19,236 nt of DNA from contig JBOGGX010000213.1 in NCBI GenBank assembly GCA_050744245.1, forward strand, positions 1 to 19,236, in the 5' to 3' direction. This DNA comes from JBOGGX01 sp050744245. Lineage in GTDB: Bacteria > Actinomycetota > Acidimicrobiia > Acidimicrobiales > JBOGGX01. Shown in pieces: positions 1-6,534 of this stretch; the stretch's first letter is position 1, and every line of letters starts with the position of its first letter. Below the pieces are notes generated by a model. That model worked only from the letters and a program-made list of their open reading frames with translations. It did no database searches and had not been told where the DNA came from. The translations under genes and the position numbers were made by a program.

Positions 1-40
1 CCTATAGGCGCGATAACCACCCCACATTCGGGTCGGCGGC

Positions 41-1309
41 TTAGGCGCGTTCGATGTCGGCGCCGATGCTGGCCAGCTTGCCGACGAGGTCCTCGTAACC
101 CCGGTCGACGTGATGGGCGTCGTGCACGTCGGTCTCGCCCTCGGCGCGGAGCCCGGCGACCACGAGGGCGGCCCCCGCTCGGATGTCGGGCGCCCGCACC
201 GGTGCTCCGGACAATTGCGGCTTGCCCCTGATGACGGCGTGGTGGGCGTCGGTGCGGATGTCGGCGCCCATGCGGTTGAGCTCGTCGATGTAGCGGAACC
301 GCCCGGAGAAGATGTTCTCGGTGACGATGCCCACCCCGTCGGCCACCGTGAGCAGCACGACCAGGAAGGGCTTGTAGTCGGTGGCGATCCCCGGGTAGGG
401 CAGCGTGGCGACGTCGGCCGACGTGAGCCGCCCCGGCGCCATGGCCCAAAGGCCGTCGCTGGTGGGCGAGACCCGCATGCCCATGTCGCCCAGCTTCTGG
501 ATGAGCATGTCCATGTGGTCGGCCCGGGCGCCGACGATGGTGACCTCGCCGCCGCTGACGCCCACCGCGGTGAGCAGCGTGGCCGCCTCGATCCGGTCGG
601 CGACGACGGCGTGGTCGACCCCGGCGAGGCGGTCGGGCTCGACCCCTTCGATGTGGATGGTCGACGACCCGGCGCCCTCGATGGTGGCGCCCATGCGGTT
701 GAGAAACGCGGCCAGGTCGGCGATCTCTGGCTCGCGGGCCGCGTTGTCGATCACGGTCGTGCCCTTGGCCAACACCGCCGCCATGAGGGCGTTCTCGGTG
801 GCGCCGACGCTCGGGAACTCGAGCAGGATCCTGGCCCCTTGGAGGGTGCCGGTCTCGGTGGTGGCCTCGATGTAGCCGTGCGACTGGTCGAACACCGCAC
901 CGAGATGCTCGAGGCTGCGCAGGTGCATGTCGATGGGGCGGGGCCCGAAGTCGTCGCCGCCGGGCAGCGCCACCCGGGCCCGGCCCTCCTTGGCCAGGAG
1001 CGGGCCGAGGACCACGATCGAGGCGCGCATCCGTTCGACCAGTTCGTACGGGGCCTCCGGGATGATCTCGGGCGGGCGGGTGATGGTGACGGTGTCGCCG
1101 TCGGCGCCGGCGCGGCCGACGGTCATCCCCATCGCCCTGAGCAGGTCGCTCATGCAGTCGACGTCGGCGATCCGGGGAACGTTGCGGAGCACATAGTCGC
1201 CCTCGGCCAGGGTCGTGGCCGCCATCAGCTTGAGCACGGAGTTCTTGGCTCCTCCAACGGCGACGGTGCCCTCGAGCGGGCCGCTCCGGCGGACGAGGAT
1301 GCGATCCAC
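41..1309 (-). CDS. murA: UDP-N-acetylglucosamine 1-carboxyvinyltransferase (MurA), Cys-to-Asp form
   Basis: This enzyme transfers enolpyruvate from PEP to UDP-GlcNAc, the first committed step of peptidoglycan synthesis, in the cytoplasm. The 422 residues match the usual family length. Visible landmarks are the N-terminal AKNS with Lys22, the MRASIVVLGP segment (Arg95), the active-site loop PGGDDFGPRPIDMH, and TDYKPF, whose Asp311 is the expected general base. The loop residue that is Cys115 in E. coli is Asp119 here, as in mycobacteria and chlamydiae. In those enzymes the change removes alkylation by fosfomycin. The start is GTG. A CATACT box 6 bases upstream and the lack of a Shine-Dalgarno site suggest a leaderless mRNA. 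The stop is TAA. The gene is divergent from the MFS gene, with 56 bases between the starts. Identification is secure; the resistance is inferred. Confidence 0.97.
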   Translation of the reverse strand: MDRILVRRSGPLEGTVAVGGAKNSVLKLMAATTLAEGDYVLRNVPRIADVDCMSDLLRAMGMTVGRAGADGDTVTITRPPEIIPEAPYELVERMRASIVVLGPLLAKEGRARVALPGGDDFGPRPIDMHLRSLEHLGAVFDQSHGYIEATTETGTLQGARILLEFPSVGATENALMAAVLAKGTTVIDNAAREPEIADLAAFLNRMGATIEGAGSSTIHIEGVEPDRLAGVDHAVVADRIEAATLLTAVGVSGGEVTIVGARADHMDMLIQKLGDMGMRVSPTSDGLWAMAPGRLTSADVATLPYPGIATDYKPFLVVLLTVADGVGIVTENIFSGRFRYIDELNRMGADIRTDAHHAVIRGKPQLSGAPVRAPDIRAGAALVVAGLRAEGETDVHDAHHVDRGYEDLVGKLASIGADIERA

Positions 1310-1315
1310 GCCATC

Positions 1316-1321
1316 AGTATG
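1316..1321 (-). promoter_or_regulatory. -10 box of murA (CATACT)
   Basis: Read on the minus strand, CATACT lies 6 bases before the GTG of murA and matches TATAAT at four or five positions depending on how the box is set. No clear -35 is visible. The spacing is the same as for other apparently leaderless genes in this window. Confidence 0.45.
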
Positions 1322-1365
1322 CTCGCCCGACCGGAGCCGGCCGTTCCACCGGCTCCCGCCAACCG

Positions 1366-2880
1366 ATGCCTCGAGTCGTCGCCACCCACGTCGTGTCCCC
1401 AGTCGAGGCCGAGGCCTTCCTCGCCCCTCGCGACGACCTGGTGGTCGAGCGGCTCGTCGTCCCCGGCCGCTTCGAGGCCGACGGAGGACCGTTCTCCTCG
1501 TATCTGAGGACCGTCGAGCTGCGGCCCGACGGCGACCGGGCGGTGGTCGAGGAGCGGATCGAGTTCGCCATCGACGCGCCGTTCTGGCGGTTGCTGGTCG
1601 GCCTCCCGATGCGCCGGGCCCTCGGGCGGTGGCCGCGGCCGACGGCGCTGCCGTGGTGGCACCCGCCCGACCGCTTCGACCGCCGGTCGGCGACGGTTCT
1701 CGCCCTGCTCTGCTCGATCGCCATCGTCGGCGGGTACCTCGGCACCCTCATCACCCAGACGATCACCTTCGCCGCCGACGAGTTCGGGGCCAGCCGGACC
1801 GATCAGGGCGCGATCCTGGCCGTCACCCGCGTCGGGGTGCTGGTGGCCGTGGTCCTCGGTGCGGTGGCCGACCGGCGGGGCCGACGCCGGGTGCTGGGCC
1901 TGGCCGCGGCGGCCGGGTGCGTGGTCACCGCGACCGGGGCGCTGGCCCCGACACTGCCGTGGCTCGGTGTCAGCCAGGTGGTGGCCCGAGGCTTCGCCGG
2001 CGCCCTGCTCCTGCTGGTCGGGATCGTCTCCGCCGAGGAGATGCCGAAGAACTCGCGCGCCTGGGCCTTCAGCCTCATCACCATGACGGCCGCCCTCGGC
2101 GCCGGCATGTGCGTGTGGCTGCTGCCCCTGGCCGACCTGGCGCCGTGGGCCTGGCGCCTGCTGTACGTCGTTCCCGTGCTCGGCCTGCCGCTCACGGTCT
2201 GGGTCGTGCGCCGGCTGCCGGAGTCGCGACGCTTCCAGCAGGAACACGTCGAGGCCGAGATGGCGGGCCACGGACGCCGGTTCTGGCTCTTAGCCGTCTC
2301 CGGCTTCATGCTCGCCGTGTTCGCCGCTCCCGCGACCCAGTTCCTCAACGAATTCCTGCGCGACGAGCGCAACTACTCGGCCGCCGACATCACGATCTTC
2401 GTCCTGGTCACCTCGACCCCCGGCGGCATCGGCATCCTGGCCGGAGGCCGCCTGGCCGACCTGAGAGGTCGTCGGCTGATCGGCGCCATCGGCATCCTCG
2501 GCGGCACGCTGGCGGTCGTGGTCCGGTTCGGAACCGCCGGAGCGGTGATGTGGCTGGCCTCGATCGTCGGCACCATCATCGGCGGGCTCGTCGTGCCCGC
2601 GCTCGGCGTGTACCGGCCCGAGCTCTTCCCGACGTCGTTGCGGGGGCGGGCCGCCGGGGTGCTCGAGCTGATCGCGCTGGCCGGCAGCAGCGCCGGCCTC
2701 CTCGCCGTCGGCTACCTGGCCGACCGATGGAACGAGTTCGCCTGGCCCATGGCGATCATGGCCGGCGCCCCCCTGATCGTCGTCGTGCTCGTGCTCACCG
2801 TGTATCCCGAGACGGCCCACCGGTCGCTCGAGGAGCTCAACCCGGAGGACCATTTGACAAATCAAACTTCCGAATCGTAG
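1366..2880 (+). CDS. MFS transporter (sugar-porter-like) with N-terminal extension
   Basis: This is a predicted inner-membrane secondary transporter of 504 residues; the substrate is unknown. The MFS core begins near residue 108. It shows motif A twice, GAVADRRGRRR (about 165-175) and GRLADLRGRR (about 361-370). It also has PESRRF (285-290) before the central loop, YRPELFPTSLRG (416-427), and PETAHRSLEEL at the C-terminus, all typical of the sugar-porter/SP-like branch. About 12 hydrophobic segments fit. Residues 1-105 form a soluble extension with GPFSSYLRTVEL and a PFW..LVGLPMRRAL segment. It has the flavour of a small helix-grip (SRPBCC-like) domain, but that is only an impression. The start is ATG 1366, with no good ribosome site. 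The promoter of the next gene lies inside its last 30 bases. Transporter identity is confident; specificity is not. Confidence 0.9.
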   Translation: MPRVVATHVVSPVEAEAFLAPRDDLVVERLVVPGRFEADGGPFSSYLRTVELRPDGDRAVVEERIEFAIDAPFWRLLVGLPMRRALGRWPRPTALPWWHPPDRFDRRSATVLALLCSIAIVGGYLGTLITQTITFAADEFGASRTDQGAILAVTRVGVLVAVVLGAVADRRGRRRVLGLAAAAGCVVTATGALAPTLPWLGVSQVVARGFAGALLLLVGIVSAEEMPKNSRAWAFSLITMTAALGAGMCVWLLPLADLAPWAWRLLYVVPVLGLPLTVWVVRRLPESRRFQQEHVEAEMAGHGRRFWLLAVSGFMLAVFAAPATQFLNEFLRDERNYSAADITIFVLVTSTPGGIGILAGGRLADLRGRRLIGAIGILGGTLAVVVRFGTAGAVMWLASIVGTIIGGLVVPALGVYRPELFPTSLRGRAAGVLELIALAGSSAGLLAVGYLADRWNEFAWPMAIMAGAPLIVVVLVLTVYPETAHRSLEELNPEDHLTNQTSES

Positions 2881-2888
2881 GTTGTCAA
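2854..2888 (+). promoter_or_regulatory. Promoter and probable operator of the ArsR-type gene
   Basis: TTGACA at 2854-2859 is a perfect -35 box. It is followed after 18 bases by TAGGTT (2878-2883), 8 bases before the ATG at 2892, so the mRNA is probably leaderless. Two inverted repeats overlie it: TTGACAA (2854-2860) with TTGTCAA (2882-2888), and TTTGA (2853-2857) with TCAAA (2862-2866). This is the arrangement expected for autoregulation by the encoded winged-helix repressor. The -35 lies inside the end of the MFS coding region. Confidence 0.7.
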
Positions 2889-2891
2889 TCC

Positions 2892-3497
2892 ATGTCGAGT
2901 GCACCCGTCGAGCTGCTGGTCGAGCCCGACCGCGTGCGGCTGGCCCTGTCGCCCATTCGCCGTCGACTCCTCCAGCGGCTGCGCCAGCCGGCATCGGCGA
3001 CCGAGCTGGCCGCCGAGTCCGAAATGAGCCGGCAACGGGTCAACTACCACCTGCGGGCCCTCGAGGCGGCGGGGCTGGTCGACCTGGTCGAAGAGCGCAG
3101 GCGGCGAGGCTGCACGGAGAGGGTGCTCGCGGCCCGGGCCGACGCCTTCGTCGTCGATCCGTCGGTGCTGCCCGGCAGCGCGTCGTCGCTCGCCGCCGCG
3201 GCGGCCCAGGACCACTACGCGGCCGAGCACCTGATCGGCACGGCCGCAGGCGTGGTGCGCGACGTGGCTCGGATGCAGACCGACGCCGAGCGGGCCGGCC
3301 GCCGGCTGCTCACCTTCACCATCGAGGCCGAGGTGCGCTTCGCCGCCCCGGGCGACCTCGAGCGCTTCACCACCGAGTTGGCCGCCGCGGTCGACGCGGT
3401 GGCCACGAGGTTCAACGCGCCCTCCGGTGGGCGCCGCTACCGCCTGGTGGCCGCGGGCCACCCGGCGCCCCGAGCACCGAGGAGGCGATCGACATGA
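2892..3497 (+). CDS. ArsR-type winged-helix transcriptional regulator
   Basis: This is a predicted DNA-binding regulator of 201 residues. Residues about 12-80 form the helix-turn-helix: DRVRLALSPIRRRLLQRL, then ATELAAESEMSRQRVNYHL (recognition helix near 46-56), then ALEAAGLVDLVEERRRRG as helix and wing. Residues about 100-190 are an Ala-rich helical segment plus TFTIEAEVRFAAPGDLERF and a C-terminal region of unknown role, often found in ArsR proteins paired with SRPBCC partners. The ATG at 2892 follows a leaderless promoter. The stop codon overlaps the next ATG as ATGA, so the two genes are probably translated together. No metal-binding Cys pair of the classical ArsR type is visible (the single Cys is at residue 74), so metal sensing is unlikely. 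The regulator probably controls its own operon. Confidence 0.88.
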   Translation: MSSAPVELLVEPDRVRLALSPIRRRLLQRLRQPASATELAAESEMSRQRVNYHLRALEAAGLVDLVEERRRRGCTERVLAARADAFVVDPSVLPGSASSLAAAAAQDHYAAEHLIGTAAGVVRDVARMQTDAERAGRRLLTFTIEAEVRFAAPGDLERFTTELAAAVDAVATRFNAPSGGRRYRLVAAGHPAPRAPRRRST

Positions 3498-4258
3498 CCG
3501 AGTCCGACAGCCAGCGGGTGCTGCTCGAGGTGACGGTGGCCGCGCCGGTCGACACCGTATGGCGGGCGCTGAGAGACCCGGCCGAGATCCGTCGGTGGTT
3601 CGGCCGGGACTACGACGGTCTTGAGGACGAGATCCGCTTCATCTTCGGCGAAGGGGCGAAGTACGTCGACGACGAACGGTCGGTCCGGTGGGACTACGGC
3701 GACCAAAAAGTCGAGCGGTTCCAGCTCGAACCGCTCGGTTCGACGACGCGGCTTCGCGTCATCCGGTCGCGGCCGCCCGGTGAGGACTGGGTCGAGATCT
3801 ACGACGACATCAGCGAGGGCTGGACCACCTTCGTCCATCAGCTCCGCTGCGCCCTGGGTCGTCATCCCGGCGAGGACCGCCGCACGCCGTACCTCAGCGC
3901 GCATCGCGAGGCAGCCGACGCGGCCAAACCGGTCGAGGCCCTCGGCCTGGACGCAGTCGGCGCGGCCGAGGGATCGCCCTACCGGCTCACGGCGGCCGAC
4001 GGCGAGGACCTGGCGGGCGAGGTGTGGTACCGCTCCGCGCACCAGCTCGGTCTGACGGTCGACGCCTACGGCGACGGGCTGGTGGTGGTCACGACCGATG
4101 CCGCATCGAGCAAGCCGCCCCACGGCGGCGGCAGCTCGACCGTCACCACCTGCGGGTTGGACGATGACGAGTTCGATCGGGTCAGCCGGGCGTGGACCGG
4201 CTGGTGGCAGGAGAACTACCCCGAGCGCGTCGACGACGCGTCGGCGACAACCCCGTGA
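3494..4258 (+). CDS. SRPBCC / AHSA1-family protein
   Basis: A 254-residue protein of the START-like (SRPBCC) fold, a hydrophobic-cavity domain used for ligand binding. The N-terminal half (about 8-122) has the AHSA1 signature: LLEVTVAAPVDTVWRALRDP, IRRWFG, and the closing helix DISEGWTTFVHQLRCAL. The second half (about 160-245) begins near SPYRLTAADG and includes GEVWYRSAHQLGLTV and DGLVVVTTD, and may be a second, degenerate copy of the fold. A GGAGG site stands 8 bases before the ATG. The gene overlaps its ArsR-type partner by 4 bases. ArsR plus AHSA1 pairs are common in bacteria, and the regulator usually controls the pair. The ligand is unknown. The 3' end overlaps the convergent hydrolase gene by 77 bases. 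Confidence 0.85.
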   Translation: MTESDSQRVLLEVTVAAPVDTVWRALRDPAEIRRWFGRDYDGLEDEIRFIFGEGAKYVDDERSVRWDYGDQKVERFQLEPLGSTTRLRVIRSRPPGEDWVEIYDDISEGWTTFVHQLRCALGRHPGEDRRTPYLSAHREAADAAKPVEALGLDAVGAAEGSPYRLTAADGEDLAGEVWYRSAHQLGLTVDAYGDGLVVVTTDAASSKPPHGGGSSTVTTCGLDDDEFDRVSRAWTGWWQENYPERVDDASATTP

Positions 4259-4823
4259 CCCAGTCGGCCACGGCGTCGGCCACGACGACATCGGCCCCCT
4301 TGAGGTCGTGGCCGCGGTCCTCGATCCAGCTGTGCGTGACCGGGCCGGGTATCGCCGCGCCGTGCGCGGTCAGCTCGGCGGGCGAACCGAACGGATCACG
4401 GGTTCCCGAGACGAACAGGCAGGGAACGGCCAGGGCGGGGAGGTGCTCGACCCGCAGCCGGTCCGGCCGGCCCGGCGGGTGGAGCGGGTAGCTCACCAGC
4501 ACCAGTCCGGCGGCCGGCCAGCCCTCGGCCACCGCCAGCGAGCACATGCGCCCGCCCATCGACCGTCCGCCCAGCACCAGCCGCCCGGGCTCGGCGCCGA
4601 TGCGGTCGGCGAAGGCGGCCGCCTCCTCCCGGATGCAGGCGATGAGCTTCGGTGCCCGGTCGGGGGTCTTGCGCCCCTCGCGGCGATAGGGAAAGTCGAC
4701 GCGGGCGACCGGGAGGCTGGCCAGCCGCCGTTCGATGGCGACGAGCGACGGATGGTCGCGGCCGCTGCCCGCCCCCGGGGTCAGGAGGACGCCCGCCACC
4801 GGTGCGGCCGCCGCCCTGGTCAT
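4182..4823 (-). CDS. Small alpha/beta-fold hydrolase (Tex30/KANL3-like)
   Basis: A predicted cytoplasmic serine hydrolase of 213 residues. The nucleophile elbow is GGRSMGGR with Ser88. The likely acid is Asp143 in FVSGTRDPFG, and the likely base is His172 in EDRGHDLKG. GVLLTPGAGSGRDHPSL near the N-terminus supplies the oxyanion loop. This pattern is that of the predicted dienelactone-hydrolase-like/Tex30 family; the substrate is unknown. The last ~25 residues are Arg/Ser-rich and are read opposite the end of the SRPBCC gene, so they may be a dispensable tail. The ATG overlaps the stop of the J-domain gene as ATGA. Its AGGAGG ribosome site is half of a perfect palindrome (see separate entry), which suggests translation depends on the upstream gene. 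Confidence 0.85.
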   Translation of the reverse strand: MTRAAAAPVAGVLLTPGAGSGRDHPSLVAIERRLASLPVARVDFPYRREGRKTPDRAPKLIACIREEAAAFADRIGAEPGRLVLGGRSMGGRMCSLAVAEGWPAAGLVLVSYPLHPPGRPDRLRVEHLPALAVPCLFVSGTRDPFGSPAELTAHGAAIPGPVTHSWIEDRGHDLKGADVVVADAVADWVTGLSPTRRRRARGSSPATSRSTPG

Positions 4824-5566
4824 CCGAGGAGGATCCTCCTGGCCTGGGCCAGGTCGCCGATGCGGGCCGCGGCGTCGTCCGTGTCGCCACCGTGGTCGGG
4901 ATGGGCTTGGCGGAGCGCCTGGCGGTACCGCCGTTGGACGTCGCGCCGGCTGGGTCTCGCGTCGCCGGCGTCCCCCGCGTCCCCGTTCCCGTTCCGAGCC
5001 GCACGGTCGTCGTCGTCGACGTCGAACCCCAGGATCTCCTTGGCCCAGCGCACCGGGTCGACGATGGCGACCGCGGACCAGGCCGGGGGACGCTCGTCAC
5101 CGGACAGGTGGGCCAGCAGCTCGGCGCCGATCTCGCCCCGCCAGCGGATGGCCTTGCGGAGCATGGCGAAGGCCCGATGCCGGGCGGTGGGCGCCATCTG
5201 GCCACCGGCGTACGCCGCGGCCAACGTCATCTGCAGCGGTGAGCCGTAGCCGTCGAGGTCGAAGCCGAGCTGCTCGCCCTGGCCGACGAGCGCAGCCCGC
5301 GTCCTGGCCAGCCCGTGGTGGTCGGACTGGAACCGGTTCCGCAGACGGGGCTGCACGACCCGTTCGCCCTGGTCGAGCTGGAACAGGAGTCGTTCGAGCT
5401 CGGGCCCGAGATCGGGATCGAGCTCCTCGGCCGAGATGGCGACGATCCCGCCCAGCAGCAGCGGGCCGAAGTCGGGATCGGTCGGCAGGTGCCGGCGCCC
5501 GAGGGCGATCCTCCGGGTCGGCGAGTAGACGCGGGAGTGGAACACCTCCAACTCGGCCAGGATCAC
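4820..5566 (-). CDS. Protein with C-terminal J domain (DnaJ-like)
   Basis: A 248-residue protein. The C-terminal ~80 residues (170-248) form a J domain. It starts DPVRWAKEILGF and then has an acidic/Gly-rich loop DVDDDDRAARNGNGDAGD. The helix RRDVQRRYRQALRQ follows, then the diagnostic HPD motif at 222-224, then a closing helix DAAARIGDLAQARRILL. J domains stimulate the ATPase of Hsp70 (DnaK). The N-terminal ~165 residues (ILAELEVFHSRVYSPTRRIALGRRHLP onward) are an uncharacterised domain, seen in other actinobacterial proteins as I recall. They contain LLLGGIVA and an AAAYAGGQMAPTARHRAFAMLRKAIRWRG segment. No zinc-finger or client-binding DnaJ domains are present, so it is a specialised co-chaperone, not DnaJ itself. 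The start is GTG with TAGCGT 6 bases upstream (probably leaderless). It overlaps the hydrolase by ATGA. Confidence 0.82.
   Translation of the reverse strand: MILAELEVFHSRVYSPTRRIALGRRHLPTDPDFGPLLLGGIVAISAEELDPDLGPELERLLFQLDQGERVVQPRLRNRFQSDHHGLARTRAALVGQGEQLGFDLDGYGSPLQMTLAAAYAGGQMAPTARHRAFAMLRKAIRWRGEIGAELLAHLSGDERPPAWSAVAIVDPVRWAKEILGFDVDDDDRAARNGNGDAGDAGDARPSRRDVQRRYRQALRQAHPDHGGDTDDAAARIGDLAQARRILLG
4827..4840 (-). promoter_or_regulatory. Palindrome hiding the ribosome site of the hydrolase gene
   Basis: AGGAGGATCCTCCT is a perfect 14-base palindrome at the very end of the J-domain gene. On the minus strand its first half is the Shine-Dalgarno site (AGGAGG) of the hydrolase ATG at 4823. 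Its second half is the complement, so AGGAG and CTCCT can pair around a GATC loop. A ribosome finishing the upstream gene would open the stem. Coupling is inferred. Confidence 0.5.
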
Positions 5567-5572
5567 CGGCCC

Positions 5573-5578
5573 ACGCTA
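5573..5578 (-). promoter_or_regulatory. -10 box of the J-domain gene (TAGCGT)
   Basis: TAGCGT on the minus strand ends 6 bases before the GTG start at 5566. No Shine-Dalgarno site is present. The expected -35 position falls in the left arm of the inverted repeat at 5594-5605. Confidence 0.4.
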
Positions 5579-5593
5579 CCGGCCCGAACCCCA

Positions 5594-5663
5594 CCCGTTC
5601 TGTGGTGACTTTCGCACGCCAGAGCACCCCCAAACCAACACCCACAAGTCTCCACAGAACGGG
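5594..5663. repeat. Large inverted repeat between the zinc-ribbon and J-domain genes
   Basis: CCCGTTCTGTGG at 5594-5605 is exactly complementary to CCACAGAACGGG at 5652-5663. After one T:T mismatch the match continues with GACTT (5607-5611) against AAGTC (5646-5650), which gives 17 of 18 pairs around a 34-base loop. It could act as the terminator of the zinc-ribbon gene. Its left arm also covers the -35 region of the J-domain gene, so it could be an operator. No T-tract follows. A related sequence occurs at 12229-12248. Confidence 0.7.
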
Positions 5664-5674
5664 GGTCGCTGCGG

Positions 5675-6517
5675 CTACACGTACTCGCGGAGCAGGCTGC
5701 GCAGGGTGGTGGCCCGCTCGATGATCTCGTCGTCGTCGGCCTCGCCCTCGAGCGCCCGCCGCAGCGCCTTGGCCTGGCCGACCAGGTCGTTCCACACGGC
5801 CGGGGTGAACCCGAACGGCAGGGCCAGGGCCTCGGTCCACCGGGCCGCGTCGACCGCGGCGAGCACGCCCTCGTGGTCCTCCGGGTCGTGCATCAGCCGG
5901 TCGGAGGCCACGAACAGCTCCGACATCGCCTCCTGGGCGGCCAGACCCTCGTCCGCCCCGGCGCCGCCCGCGGCCAACGCGTCGGCCTCGTCGCCCTTGG
6001 CGTCGTCGTCGACCGGGAGCTGGTCGGGGTACTCGATGCTGTCGATGATGGCCTCGACCCGGTCGGCCTCGTCCGCGTTCACCAGCAGATCGTCGGTCTC
6101 GTCCTCCCACTCGAACGGGATCTTGGCCGCCTCCAGGGCCGACGTGAGCTCGTCGCGCTTCTCCTTGGTCCAATCCCCCAGCTCGTAGCCGACGACCCCC
6201 TGCTCGTCGCCCAACCCGGCCGCGTCGGCCACCTCGTCGACCATCGGGTCGACGGCGTCCTCGTCCGCCTCCCGGATGATGAGCGACTCGGCGTCCCACG
6301 CGTGGACCACGCCCGTCTCGGTGAGCCGCCGATCGAGGTCGAACCGGTCGTTCGGCGCCAACTCGTCGAGGTCGTACGCGATCTGGGCCTCGTCCTCGGC
6401 GCCGACGTCCTCCGCCGCGACCGGCTGCTCGTCGACCAACGGCACGAGACAGTCGGCGCACTCGAGCACCCCGGCGACGTACTCGCCCCCGCACAACACA
6501 CACCACCGCGACGCCAT
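5675..6517 (-). CDS. Zinc-ribbon protein with duplicated alpha/beta domain, function unknown
   Basis: I do not recognise a named family. From ATG 6517 the protein has 280 residues and is very acidic. It opens with a zinc ribbon: CVLC (Cys6, Cys9) and CADC (Cys20, Cys23). Two copies of a ~52-residue unit follow, about 47-98 (YDLDELAPNDRFDLDRRL...) and 109-162 (YELGDWTKEKRDELTSAL...). Each goes from a helix to a strand pair (HAWDAESLIIREADE / FEWEDETDDLLVNADE) and a closing helix. This resembles the DUF2007-type signal-transducing fold. After a D/A/G-rich linker, 197-280 is helical (WNDLVGQAKALRRAL, ERATTLRSLLREYV). The reading frame is open for 34 more codons upstream. ATG 6517 is chosen because AAGGGGGG precedes it and the ribbon starts right after it. 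It lies 17 bases downstream of the S9 peptidase stop, so it is probably cotranscribed. Confidence 0.75.
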   Translation of the reverse strand: MASRWCVLCGGEYVAGVLECADCLVPLVDEQPVAAEDVGAEDEAQIAYDLDELAPNDRFDLDRRLTETGVVHAWDAESLIIREADEDAVDPMVDEVADAAGLGDEQGVVGYELGDWTKEKRDELTSALEAAKIPFEWEDETDDLLVNADEADRVEAIIDSIEYPDQLPVDDDAKGDEADALAAGGAGADEGLAAQEAMSELFVASDRLMHDPEDHEGVLAAVDAARWTEALALPFGFTPAVWNDLVGQAKALRRALEGEADDDEIIERATTLRSLLREYV

Positions 6518-6534
6518 CGGCCCCCCTTGGTCCA

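Noticed and set aside
5..49. Direct repeat TAGGCGCG at 5-12 and 42-49
   Set aside because: Eight bases of GC-rich sequence at the window edge, one copy within murA codons; likely chance. Nothing else is visible in bases 1-40.
110..1507. Long plus-strand frame opposite murA
   Set aside because: It is a shadow of murA: composition is Gly/Asp/Arg/His-rich with no family motif, and murA is certain. High GC gives long antisense frames.
1215..2891. Upstream extension of the ArsR-type frame
   Set aside because: The part before 2892 is an Arg/Pro/Gly-rich shadow of the MFS gene; a promoter directly precedes ATG 2892.
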